A DNA stretch of 64,000 bases from NCBI GenBank assembly GCA_026874595.1, contig CM049312.1, forward strand, positions 73,258,429 through 73,322,428, given 5' to 3'. Positions 35,435 to 44,834 of the stretch are shown here, piece after piece (within the stretch, counting starts at the first letter, position 1; every line of letters begins with the position of its first letter). This DNA comes from Sipunculus nudus. Its lineage: Eukaryota; Annelida; Sipuncula; Golfingiida; Sipunculidae. The position numbers and the translations under genes were made by a program. A model generated the notes under the pieces. That model saw only the letters and a program-made list of their open reading frames with translations. It was not told the DNA's origin and did no database searches.

Positions 35435-35860
35435 TCAGTCCATATCGAGCATATCAATTAGATTAAAACCATCAGTCTTTCCAATTGAACATAGGTATTG
35501 ATTTAAATAACTGGCACCTAGGCGTAGCCGAGTATGGATAATTTCATGTTGACGATGATTGTCGCAAAAAAAACTGTATATTTTTCGAGAGGCAGGGTTT
35601 AAATAGTCACGAACATTTTCCTTAAAGGAATATATTGAAGTAGACTGAATTATAGGAAACTGTTTCAAAGTTTGCAGGCTATTGAATGGAAAGAAAAGAA
35701 AATTGGAAGGAAAGAAAAGCGACAGAGTATCCTTAGCAAATGCGATTTGCGCGGACTGTATAGGGCTGAGCATGAGACAGAGTTTGAGTTAATATATAAG
35801 CAGATAATCTGGAGCTAGTCCGTTAATCATTTCATAAAATGTGGATTGTATAGCCAGCTC
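35435..35860 (-). pseudogene. Inner LINE fragment, C-terminal part
   Basis: The minus-strand frame 35,773-35,435 (112 codons) contains SFKENVRDYLNPAS and HTRLRLGASYLNQYL, the typical C-terminal block of jockey-like LINE polyproteins. The N-terminal neighbour pieces lie at 41,826-42,382, on the other side of the L1-type insertion. The same segment in unit 2 is 55,765-56,160. Confidence 0.7.
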
Positions 35861-35874
35861 TCTTCTTTTTTTTA

Positions 35875-35879
<5 letters not shown>
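35861..35879. repeat. Target-site duplication of the L1-type insertion, left copy
   Basis: tcttc, eight t, atactt. The right copy at 41,808-41,825 has seven t. The undisturbed site occurs once in unit 2 at 56,165-56,183. Confidence 0.95.
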
Positions 35880-35912
<33 letters not shown>

Positions 35913-36224
35913 CTTATGATGTCTCAGAATATTGATTTTATTTTTTTCAAGACCTTTCTGTCATCATCGACATCATTAAAAAGAAATCACAAGGTTACAT
36001 TTCAGATCACAATATTTACAAATACAAAATATACAAAATATGTAAGTTACAAAAAACATTCACATCTTAACTACTTATGTATATGATTCCAGAAACCTCA
36101 AATTTAACCATGACTTATGTAGGTAACATGTCTGTCAGAAGTTATGAATTATAATAGAAGAGGCTATATAATCACGTGTTCTAGTGAAGTTTGACATAAA
36201 TTAGGGTACATGGATAAAAAATAT

Positions 36225-39200
36225 TTAGTTAAAGCCCTTTTTCCCAATAAGCGGGAGTATCGGTTTCCATTTTTTCTCATGTAAAACATATTTATTAGCT
36301 TTTTGAGCGACTTTACTTTCCAGGCACTCAATATTAATGAGTTTTTTTATGAATAAGTTCAATGATGGAGGCACCAAGTTTAATCTATTACTAAAGACAA
36401 TGAATTTGTACAACAACAAAATTAAATTTATAATGTTCTGGTGTTCAGCTTCACCTACACCCATATACATTATTTTTGGGCTTAGAACTGGCATTGTTAT
36501 TTTTCCCTTTTCAGCCCAATACTTTATTCTTAAATAAAACGTGACTGATATATGACACTCACAGAATAAGTGAAGAACAGATTCATTGGAAATAAAACAA
36601 TAAGAACACCTCTTTGTATTAACGATGTTCCATTTAAATAGATTCACATTTACTGCAAGTATATTATGTAGAAATCTGAATTGAAACTGTCTGAGGTACA
36701 TGTCCAAGGTTGTTCTGTAAACAAGAGCAACAGCCTGTTGCAAATTAAAAAAATCGTATTTGTTTAGCAGTTTTTCTCCATTTGTAGGTACTGAAACTAT
36801 CTTCGTTAAAATTCTGTCGTATATACTCCTGAATGAAACGTTCTTCAAATCTAAAATAACATCTTTGAAAGCAATTACATTACGCTCTTGTACTAACATA
36901 TCCCTAGATGTTATACCTTGGTCATCAATCATATTCACCCATTTTTTGGGGATAGCTTTTCGCAATGCCATCCAGTGTATGTAAAAGTTACAATAATTTC
37001 TACGGTCCTTCGACATGATTTCACTTAATTTCCTTTTTTCACCACTTGTATTATACAAATCATATATATATTTTATACCCAGTTCATCAAAATATCGAAA
37101 ATAAACCGACTTGCCTCCGATCTTAATATATTTATTATTCCAGAGTTGTTGTGATAAAACAGTTTTAACCAGAACAGGTTCTCCTGAGGTAAAGGACTGC
37201 CATATGTGAAAACTGCGCCTATAAAAATCCGGTAGTCCTCCTCTGAATACTACAGGGTCAGTATTACTACTAATATTTCTTATGCCACCAAACGCTTTTA
37301 AATAAAAGTTAGGTATTACACAGTATTTTTCGGTATTCTCAGAAATGATTTTCTTAATCCACATTAATCTTTGTGTTTCTATGGTCGTTTCAAGATCAGG
37401 CATCCTGATACCCCCATTATCATAACCACTAATCATGACATTATATTTTATTTTTGGTTTTCTCCCGTTCCATATAAATTCTGTCATCACGTCTTTTACT
37501 GATTTGATGAATTCTTTCGGTGGTTCTAAAACATTGGTTATATAAGTAAGTTTTGAAATTCCTAAAGACTTTAAAATCGTATTTCTACCAAATATAGTCA
37601 AGGAACGTTGTTTCCATATGTTTAGAAGTGTTCTCATTTTTCCAAGCACTCTATTGAAATTTAACATGTTCGATAAGTTCTTGTCATAAGTATACCATAA
37701 TCCAAGGATTTTCAATGCATCTGTTGTCAAGTCAACCCATTTGAAACCGTCTAAGGTTTCATTAATATCATACTTTGCCATCCATGCGGCTTCACATTTA
37801 TCCTGATTCACTTGGACTGATGATAATCTCGTGAATTTCTTCAAAACAGTACATAAAACATTCATGGAATTTATGTCTTTTAGAAAATACGTGGTATCAT
37901 CCGCAAATATACATTGTTTTATCTCGTTCCCGTTAATAGTAATTCCTTTTATATCAACAGATTGGCGTACCATTATTGCCAATATTTCAATAGCTAATAC
38001 AAACAGGTACGGCGCTAGAGGATCCCCTTGTCTAGTCCCCTTTGCCACTTTTATGTAACCTGTTGTATAACCGTTATTTATAATACAGCTTTGAATATCT
38101 GTGTGGAGGAGTTTGACCCATCCGATAAAACTTTCTCCAAAGCCAAACTTTTCTAACACACTGAACAAATAATTATGACCAATCGAATCAAATGCAGCTG
38201 CAAAATCCACTGCGAACAGTATATGTGGCTTATTTTCTTGGAAACAGTAGTTAACAATATCACTAATTATTCTATTTGTTTCATTTATATTCCGACCGGG
38301 CACAAAGGCTGTCTGATCCGTATTTATTATATTAGGGAGAACTGCTCTGATACGGTTCGCCATAACTTTACTTATTATTTTACAGTCTACATTGACCAAA
38401 CTTATAGGTCTCCAAGATGATAGTAAGCGATTATCTTTACCTGTTTTTTCAATTAAGGTCACAACTGCTTGCCTTTGACAAGGAGTGAGTTTCCCTTCCT
38501 TAAAACATTTATTTAAGCATAGAACTAAATCACTACCGATCAAATCAAAGAATTTCAAGTAGAACTCTTTCGGTAGTCCATCGTTTCCAGGAGATTTATT
38601 ATTTTTCATTTGCTTAAGAACATGTAAAATCTCGTTTTGCGAGACAGGACCCTCGCAGCTGGCTGCCTCATCTGGAGTTAATTTTGGGATGTTCATACTT
38701 GATAACAATTCATGACACTCTTCCTTAGATAGACAGTTATTACTCTTATATTTATTTTCATAAAATCTTCTTAGTTCAGCCAATATTAATTTTTGGTCAC
38801 TGATCTCTTTCTCATTACATAACAATTTTCGTATTGTGGATTTAGTTTTATTTCTTTTTTCCAAGTTTAAAAAATATTTCGTGTTACGTTCTCCATGTTC
38901 AAACCAATTAACCCTGGATCTTATTATATGACCATCTGTTATTCTATCATAGTAGGACTCAAGTTCCCGTTGGATTATTTCACATTCATGCAAGGAAGAT
39001 ACACTTTGAGCTTCCGTCAATCGTTTTTCCAGTATGTGTAATTTCTGTTTTTCTTTCTGGCGTTTCCTTTTAGAGAAGCAGATGGAAAATTCTCTAATTT
39101 TAAATTTAAGATATTCCCACCATTTTGTAATGTTTTCAATGTTTTCATATTCTTTTTTCCATCTTTTGATATTCTGTCGTAGTTCTATTACATAATTTGT

Positions 39201-39992
39201 ATCGTCAAGTAGCGATACATTTAACTTCCAGTGGGACGGACCATGTTTAACCATATGGGACGGAGAAAAATTACATTTAACAGCGCAGTGATCAGTTGAT
39301 ATTGATGAAAAAATATCCACTTGGTTTACTTGACTGTTTAAATCGCTTGATATAAAGATATAATCGAGCCTCCTTTTCATACTGGGACTCATACTACTCC
39401 AAGTAAACTTCTCCTTTGTCGGATTCCTTACCCTCCAAATGTCTATTAAACTATACATCTGCATAATATTGTTCATGGTTTGAATAGACTTAACCTTCGG
39501 GTGATAATTTCCACCTTCTGTATCAGATCGAGTGAAACAAAAATTGAAATCTCCACCCCAGATTATTTTAATATCATTACCCAGATCAAAATTCGTAATT
39601 TTTTCAGAAATGCCTTTTAAATATGCAACTTGACCCTTTTCAGTGTTTGGTGCATACGTATTTATAAATAAGAATTGTTGACCATTTAAATTCGCTCTCA
39701 AGAAGAGACTTCGTCCCTCCTGATCATTCTCCACAATAATATCCGTACAGTCTAAGTATTTACCGACAAGTATGGCAACTCCTTTAGACTGGTTTGTACC
39801 ATGAGAATAATAAATAACTCCCTGCCATTCCTTTCTCCACGAATATTCATCACTTTTTAAACTGTGGACTTCTTGTAAAAAAATAATACTATTATCTCCA
39901 CCATGATCAAGTAGCCATTGGAGTATCTTCCTCCTTTTCCTGTACCCTCGCAACCCTCTTACATTTAGGGTAATAACTGAGAAACCAGACAT
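36225..39992 (-). CDS. LINE ORF2: endonuclease and reverse transcriptase
   Basis: 1,255 residues without interruption. The N-terminal AP-endonuclease-like domain (about 1-240) has E41 in FLQEV, NTYAPN (111-116), GGDFNF (146-151), RRLDYIF (207-213) and STDH (232-235). The RT (about 480-780) includes WRPISLVNVD, VDFAAAFDSI, KGTRQGDPLAPYLF and the catalytic FADD box near residue 697. A C-terminal cysteine/histidine cluster CSYCFISNESVLHLFCEC fits the zinc-knuckle-like end of L1-clade proteins. It nicks DNA and copies its own RNA into the target. All key catalytic residues I can check are present, so it is probably functional. Similar length to vertebrate Tx1/L1 ORF2. Confidence 0.95.
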   Translation of the reverse strand: MSGFSVITLNVRGLRGYRKRRKILQWLLDHGGDNSIIFLQEVHSLKSDEYSWRKEWQGVIYYSHGTNQSKGVAILVGKYLDCTDIIVENDQEGRSLFLRANLNGQQFLFINTYAPNTEKGQVAYLKGISEKITNFDLGNDIKIIWGGDFNFCFTRSDTEGGNYHPKVKSIQTMNNIMQMYSLIDIWRVRNPTKEKFTWSSMSPSMKRRLDYIFISSDLNSQVNQVDIFSSISTDHCAVKCNFSPSHMVKHGPSHWKLNVSLLDDTNYVIELRQNIKRWKKEYENIENITKWWEYLKFKIREFSICFSKRKRQKEKQKLHILEKRLTEAQSVSSLHECEIIQRELESYYDRITDGHIIRSRVNWFEHGERNTKYFLNLEKRNKTKSTIRKLLCNEKEISDQKLILAELRRFYENKYKSNNCLSKEECHELLSSMNIPKLTPDEAASCEGPVSQNEILHVLKQMKNNKSPGNDGLPKEFYLKFFDLIGSDLVLCLNKCFKEGKLTPCQRQAVVTLIEKTGKDNRLLSSWRPISLVNVDCKIISKVMANRIRAVLPNIINTDQTAFVPGRNINETNRIISDIVNYCFQENKPHILFAVDFAAAFDSIGHNYLFSVLEKFGFGESFIGWVKLLHTDIQSCIINNGYTTGYIKVAKGTRQGDPLAPYLFVLAIEILAIMVRQSVDIKGITINGNEIKQCIFADDTTYFLKDINSMNVLCTVLKKFTRLSSVQVNQDKCEAAWMAKYDINETLDGFKWVDLTTDALKILGLWYTYDKNLSNMLNFNRVLGKMRTLLNIWKQRSLTIFGRNTILKSLGISKLTYITNVLEPPKEFIKSVKDVMTEFIWNGRKPKIKYNVMISGYDNGGIRMPDLETTIETQRLMWIKKIISENTEKYCVIPNFYLKAFGGIRNISSNTDPVVFRGGLPDFYRRSFHIWQSFTSGEPVLVKTVLSQQLWNNKYIKIGGKSVYFRYFDELGIKYIYDLYNTSGEKRKLSEIMSKDRRNYCNFYIHWMALRKAIPKKWVNMIDDQGITSRDMLVQERNVIAFKDVILDLKNVSFRSIYDRILTKIVSVPTNGEKLLNKYDFFNLQQAVALVYRTTLDMYLRQFQFRFLHNILAVNVNLFKWNIVNTKRCSYCFISNESVLHLFCECHISVTFYLRIKYWAEKGKITMPVLSPKIMYMGVGEAEHQNIINLILLLYKFIVFSNRLNLVPPSLNLFIKKLINIECLESKVAQKANKYVLHEKKWKPILPLIGKKGFN

Positions 39993-40243
39993 AAATAATT
40001 ACTGATGAAGATAAAGTAACCCCTCTGCATATCTGCTTTGTCTTTATGTTCTCTTAATAAGTTTGAACTATTTTTTACATTTAACTCCTGTGACAGGCTT
40101 TTTGTCTTTACACTATAAATAACCATGTTTTGTGATAATAATGAATGCATAAGTAGTATGATTGCAATGGTGAACACAATTAATAGCATAAATGTTAGTG
40201 TAACCATGAAAAGACACTTGGCGATAATCGAGGTAACTCCCAA
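39965..40243 (-). CDS. Small frame between LINE ORF1 and ORF2
   Basis: 92 codons beginning MGVTSIIAKCLFMVTLTF, with one strongly hydrophobic stretch (about residues 8-33) that would span a membrane, then a polar C-terminus. It overlaps the start of ORF2 by 28 bp in another frame. Most L1-type elements have no such protein, and AT-rich DNA easily yields hydrophobic frames, so it may be chance. The 588-bp gap between ORF1 and ORF2 is longer than typical. Confidence 0.25.
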   Translation of the reverse strand: MGVTSIIAKCLFMVTLTFMLLIVFTIAIILLMHSLLSQNMVIYSVKTKSLSQELNVKNSSNLLREHKDKADMQRGYFIFISNYLCLVSQLLP

Positions 40244-40580
40244 AAAAGTCCAATCAGGACAGAATTCCGGAATCTTATTCGGAATTCAAATAAGATGTCT
40301 AATCTTAAAGATAGATAAAAAATTTGGGGCACGAAATGGTTGACTGGCTCCGATGTTAATTATAAGGTATGAAGAGTAGTTCTTCTTTATATTGGCTATT
40401 GGATTTTATTGTTAATACAGAATATTTTAAAAAGAATGTTAATTATATGTATATAATCCATTTATTATTTTTATTATTTTATGATATTCAGCACACATAT
40501 AACAATCCTAAACTCTCATATCAACAACAATAACATGATTAACAAATGGTTATTTAAAATCCAGTATGAATGTACCTGCT

Positions 40581-41516
40581 TTAAACAGGGCGGGCTGCTC
40601 TAGATTTCAGAGTACTAACAATCGGCGTGGAGGCCATCTGTGGGAAATTACAGATTGCCTCACTGTACGTTGCCGGGGGGTTTTGTTCCAGGTGTTCAGT
40701 CCATGCCTGTAGTTTGCGCGGGCTCGTGAAACGGTGCGTCTTGGATGCCTGGTCCCTTATGAACAAAACTCCGTCGATGGTCCAACAGTCTTTAACGAGA
40801 TTGTCGCGCTTGAGGCGTAATCCTGACTGCAACATGCCTAATCGTGTTCGAGTTAAGTCCTCATTGACATAGATCCCTTTCGTTCTCTCACCTGACATTT
40901 TAAGCTTGGATTTTGCCTTCATCACTAACTCTTTTGTTTTGTGTGAATGGAACTTGACCAGGATTTGTCTGGGTTTATCCTGTAATCCTGGTCGCCCAAC
41001 TCTGTGGGAGCGCTCTATGTCTCTATGAGAAAGTTCCAGTCCCATATGATCTCTGGCCATTTTTACAAACATACTTTCTGTGTCCTCATCGTTCTGTTCA
41101 GTCCAAGAATTAACAATGCGAACAGAGTTTCTTCTTGAATACTGTTGCTGTTGATCCAGCTCCTCTTTCATTTTAACAACAGAGTCCTCAAGCTGTACTA
41201 CCCGATTTGAGAGTTCATCGATTTTTTGTTCATACACTGTGAGTCTTTGTTCAACAGCTGCATCAATTATATTTTTTAGTGTTGTTTGTACAGATTCACA
41301 AGTTAAGGCTTGAGTAAAAAACAAGGTAAATTTGTCTGAATCCTCAATTATAATAGGAGCTTTGTCGTCCTTAAATTCTAAACTAGCTGGAGGATCATCA
41401 TAGGATGATTCAAGTCCTAATCTACTCATATTGGTACGTTTTTTGTCCTGATATTTAATTGAAGAATCCCCAGATGAGTCACTCAAGATTCTCTTTTGTG
41501 AAGGTGTACCTGCCAT
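40581..41516 (-). CDS. LINE ORF1: nucleic-acid-binding coiled-coil protein
   Basis: 311 residues. A charged N-terminus is followed by a coiled coil (about 85-126, heptads VEQRLTVYEQKIDELSNRV), then YSRRNSVRIV (126-135), a domain containing ERSHRVGR (168-175) and RQILVKFHS (183-191), and a basic C-terminal part. This is the layout of L1/Tx1 ORF1 proteins (trimeric coiled coil, RRM-like and C-terminal domains), which coat the element's RNA. No CCHC zinc knuckle is seen. It starts at the first ATG after the 5' UTR; no frameshift. Confidence 0.9.
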   Translation of the reverse strand: MAGTPSQKRILSDSSGDSSIKYQDKKRTNMSRLGLESSYDDPPASLEFKDDKAPIIIEDSDKFTLFFTQALTCESVQTTLKNIIDAAVEQRLTVYEQKIDELSNRVVQLEDSVVKMKEELDQQQQYSRRNSVRIVNSWTEQNDEDTESMFVKMARDHMGLELSHRDIERSHRVGRPGLQDKPRQILVKFHSHKTKELVMKAKSKLKMSGERTKGIYVNEDLTRTRLGMLQSGLRLKRDNLVKDCWTIDGVLFIRDQASKTHRFTSPRKLQAWTEHLEQNPPATYSEAICNFPQMASTPIVSTLKSRAARPV

Positions 41517-41807
41517 ACATAGAAGGGAAAGGGTGATCTGATACGGGGGGGGGGGGGGTCTAGCATTTGTTTACAACATGGACGCCTTGACGCTGCGTTG
41601 TCAAGCAGAGTTAACCCAGGTAGAAATCAATGTTTTTTTTAGTAATCTTACATTTAATACCTATGAACGACTCTACAGATTGTCTCCAATATAGATAAGT
41701 TACGTGTCAAACATGAATTATATCACCTTGACCCACATATCAACTTTTTTTAACTGAAAACATCGGAGCCAGTCCTTACCTGCGTGCTACTCGATCAGCG
41801 CCATCTA

Positions 41808-41825
41808 TCTTCTTTTTTTATACTT
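41808..41825. repeat. Target-site duplication of the L1-type insertion, right copy
   Basis: tcttc, seven t, atactt. Homologous unit 2 sequence resumes directly afterwards (gaccattata...). Confidence 0.95.
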
Positions 41826-42382
41826 GACCATTATAGCTCTTTTACCTTATAGCTCCAGTGCTGGAAGTCGAGGGCGCTCCAGTACATGTTAAACATGCTT
41901 TCCGTTGTATACTCTCCAGTTGGTATGACTGTCTGACAGAACAATAGTTAAATATTAAAACATCACAGTCCAGCACTAAATGTATTAATGATTTGTACAT
42001 ATAATCTAAAACTTTCATAGAGAAATGGAATTTATATTTTTTTTCAAAATTTCCAAACGCTTATTGTCTTTCAAACATATCATGTTTATGTGTTCCTGTC
42101 AGGAAAGCGAAACCCAAATATGACATGAGATACCTCAGTTTCTGTGAAGTTCATTTCACCTAGTTTATGTGTAATTTGCAATTTAGCATCATCGTCAAAT
42201 GGCGATTGAGAACTGTAACTATAGTTACTTTGTGAAGCAAAATAACTGTTAAAAATTTCAGCCTGGTTGACTTTGTCTGTAATAATGTTCCCATTATGCC
42301 CCAACGATGATAATGAAGGTTGTTGTTTGTTTGTTTTTTTTTCACCAGAGGAAGCCTTAGAAATTTCCACCATGCACGGCAA
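41826..42382 (-). pseudogene. Inner LINE fragment, linker and thumb parts
   Basis: The minus frame 42,382-42,086 contains NGNIITDKVNQAEIFNSYF and LGEMNFTETEVSHVI, the usual linker between endonuclease and RT. The palm is absent. The next part (about 42,060-41,830) matches the unit 2 frame with LDRMYKSLIRLVLEYGVL and QLESIQRKACLTFTGA, the RT thumb. An internally deleted LINE piece was therefore carried inside the DNA element before the array duplicated. Confidence 0.75.
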
Positions 42383-42589
42383 CTGGGTCTGTGGGTTTTA
42401 TATTTATATTCTTTAAGTATAGCTTAAAGCCCTTTCAATTTACAATATACAGAGTTCCGAATTTTCCGAGGTAGGGAGTCACGAGTCATCGGAAGGCACT
42501 GGGCTCCATTTTGACAACCGTGTGTGCCCGCTGAAACTGCCAGCCTGTGCCTAGACTGAGTCGATGTGTGCTTGCTTCTCATTGGCTAG

Positions 42590-42860
42590 TAATTCGTGCG
42601 CACGAATTAATAACTCGTGCGCACAAATTAGTAGCCAATGAGCATTGAGCCAGCAACATCAGAGAGCTGTTCTCATTGGTCACTAATTCGTGCGCACTGA
42701 TTAATAATCCGTGCGCACGAATTAATAAATATCTTTCCACCTTGGAAATATATTTTTCACACCTAGTAATTCGTGGCCACGAATTAGTAATTCATGCGCA
42801 CGGATTAGTAATTCGTGCGCACGGATAAGTAATTCGTGCGCACGAATTAATAAATATTTT
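42590..42860. repeat. Palindrome string, right arm
   Basis: Dyads AATTCGTGCGCACGAATT and variants. Inverted CCAAT boxes (cattggctag and tagccaatgag) bracket part of it near 42,580-42,640, and another cattgg lies near 42,677. The arrangement resembles a promoter, but this is inference only. Confidence 0.8.
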
Positions 42861-42892
42861 TCACCATGTCGTCTCCCGGGCTATGTATTTTG

Positions 42893-43420
42893 ACATATCC
42901 ATAGAGAATAAAATTAAAGAAATTACGCATTGTTGTATGTCATTCTTATATATTTAGTTTAATAAGGGTCAAGTGGTAATAAAGTTTTTCTTTTTGCGAC
43001 TTATGTACTTTACAATCATCATATTACATCCTGTTTATTAAAAAATTAATTAGCAAAAGTAGTGTTTTTCCTTTAATGCCATTTGATTCTAGTTTATGAA
43101 TTAATATGTTATGATTTAATGTGTCGAAAACGTTTGTTAGGTCAAGATATACAGAGAGGGGTGTTTTCACTGTCCATTTGTGTATATATTATGTCTGTTA
43201 AATTTGCATTTTCTGTTGAATGTATTTTTCTGAATCCATATTTTTTTTATAAAAAAGTAAATTGTGAATTTGAAGATGGTCATAAAATTTATCGTATCTT
43301 ACATTTTCAAATACTTTTTAAGTGCTGTGTAGGAGTGATATTGGTCTATAATTTTCATGTAAATAAATAAGGATTTTTTTTTACAATTTTTAGTTTATCA
43401 GGAAATCGTGGTGCCAATTC
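42893..43420 (-). pseudogene. Outer LINE, RT palm half
   Basis: Minus-strand reading gives LSVYLDLTNVFDTLNHNI and LIHKLESNGIKGKT, the palm/finger motifs of jockey/CR1/L2-type RT, followed by decayed sequence up to the insertion at 42,888. It continues at 34,844. Frames such as 43,083-43,370 on the + strand are shadows. Confidence 0.8.
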
Positions 43421-44308
43421 TATAAGCTTGCTCATTCCTCAGTAGCCCATTGCCAATATCCCTCTTCCTTTACATCTGACCCTAAAGTCCAGTAAGGATG
43501 AGTGGTCCCTTATAAACTAAACAGTTTGAAATCCAAATCAATTTGGGTGAAAATTTGTAAGGTAACGTATGGCGTACAGTGATGAGCAAACTTCAGTTAT
43601 TTTGTCATCATGTGATAATATATCAAACAGCACCCACATATATTCATTTGAACATTTTAAAGGATAGACTCTATTAAATAGATCCCAATACTAATAAATG
43701 TTTTGCCTGAGATTCGTTGAATGGCATGGAATAAGCAGGTCTTATCGAAAAACTGGCAACGCTTCCGAAAAAGAGCAATGTTTAGATCCTTCGGTGCAAG
43801 CCTGTGGTAAAGAAATTGCTTCGGCCTTGGTACGTTTTACTATTTTTTCTCTTAGGATATGGATTTATTATTAGCATTCCATGCATGGCTGCAACTTTAA
43901 GCGATAACTCAGGTCTTCCGAGTGGCCTAAAAGTTATAAATGCAGGCCCCCACACTTGCAATATGTAAATTACACTTCTAGCAGAATATAGCTAGGTTGA
44001 GCCTAAACAATGAGTCTGAAAACCTATAGCGCATTTGGATGCTTCTGCGACAAGGTTTGCTGAGGTTGGTTTAATGCAGTGCAACAGGCAACTGTTGTTC
44101 ACAGAGGGGTTGTTTACCCATCACTTTAATAACTGACAGTTTTCAATGTTATCAAAATAATATTTTTTGAAGACAGTGTTATATGCTATTAACAGCTAAT
44201 GGCGGCATTGCTTGCTTCCATTAGTAAAATCTTTGCTGCTGAATGCACATTTAGATGTCATATAATTAACAAGCTAACACTACTACTTCAAATGACTCGC
44301 AAATACTC
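43421..44308. repeat. End of unit 1, including inverted-repeat arm
   Basis: 43,770-44,250 resembles the reverse complement of 32,115-32,655. No coding sequence was recognised. The counterpart in unit 2 is 57,770-58,649, with only a few base differences. Confidence 0.65.
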
Positions 44309-44390
44309 GGGGGGGGGGGGGGTCATGAATTCGGGTCTCATTCGAGGAGCGGTGAGATTTTTTATGATCGGCTGTCACTTTTAAGAAGTG
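44309..44390 (+). mobile_element. SINE head fragment with G14 tract, start of unit 2
   Basis: G14 at 44,309-44,322, then tcatgaattcgggtctcatt, gaggagcggtgagatt and atgatcggctgtcact, resembling the B-box side of the SINE family. The same fragment occurs at 26,085 (G6) and 58,650 (G19). Confidence 0.6.
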
Positions 44391-44834
44391 TCACCTTAGA
44401 ACTGTGACTTGCTTATTTTATTATTAAGGTATTGCACATTCAAGCAAGGATAGTATAACCAGATGATTTAAATATAATTTGTTGTATATTAATATGCAGT
44501 ATCATGTATCGATGTTCATCATGGGAATGTATATTTAGAGAACCTATGTGTTTTATTTGATGTTGGTGTCAGTATGGTCGGAATTCCGTGAGAACTGCTT
44601 CTTACCTGTCTTAATCTATTCGGTTTCCTGTGACAACATTCTTTACTGTAGACTTTATAGACAACGCTACTGCACACTTTATTCATGCAGTGAACAATAT
44701 ACCATATAGTATTGTAAGGCGATAGTCCAGGAGCGTTCAGAATGAGTGACGTAAGCATCAGTATATATGCTGGAAACGCAAAAGTAAAGGCACAATCTCA
44801 TACGTTAGCACGCTAATGGAGTTGTCTGACAGTT

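Larger units (their letters stand above)
35880..41807 (-). mobile_element. L1/Tx1-type LINE, apparently intact, 5.9 kb
   Basis: Inserted in minus orientation. It has a 33-base poly-A tail (T33 at 35,880-35,912), a short 3' UTR, ORF2 (36,225-39,992), a small frame (39,965-40,243), ORF1 (40,581-41,516) and a 5' UTR of about 290 bp with a g-run at about 41,545-41,558. It is bounded by a 19/18-bp target-site duplication, and the empty site is preserved in unit 2. Both main ORFs are uninterrupted. Structure and boundaries indicate a recent full-length target-primed insertion. Transcription is not shown. Confidence 0.95.
34841..42892. mobile_element. Inverted-repeat DNA element with palindromic arms (unit 1)
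   Basis: The ends are inverted repeats: atacggagcccgggagacga at 34,845 and its complement ending at 42,888. In unit 1 the right end reads ctatgtat, while the unit 2 copy keeps the perfect ctccgtat. Direct TTTG flanks the ends (34,841-34,844; 42,889-42,892), or the target could be TA inside the ends. The arms (about 34,875-35,135 and 42,590-42,860) are strings of the 18-bp palindrome AATTCGTGCGCACGAATT and variants. Without the L1-type insertion the element is about 2.1 kb. It carries LINE pieces and no transposase, so it is non-autonomous. Confidence 0.75.
26085..44308. repeat. Tandem array unit 1 (18.2 kb)
   Basis: Begins at the SINE/G-tract and ends just before the next one. It contains a left flank (26,156-27,758, by eye about 85% like units 2 and 3), the sulfotransferase gene, a right flank, and the nested mobile elements. 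Without the L1-type insertion it is about 12.3 kb. Relative to units 2 and 3 its left flank lacks about 620 bp (counterpart 44,835-45,455) and the (TA)n tract next to the gene. Relative to unit 2 its right part lacks about 900 bp and about 745 bp. Confidence 0.85.

Noticed and set aside
36337-38420. Plus-strand frames within the L1-type LINE
   Set aside because: They overlap the intact 1,255-codon ORF2 on the other strand and have no recognisable domain.
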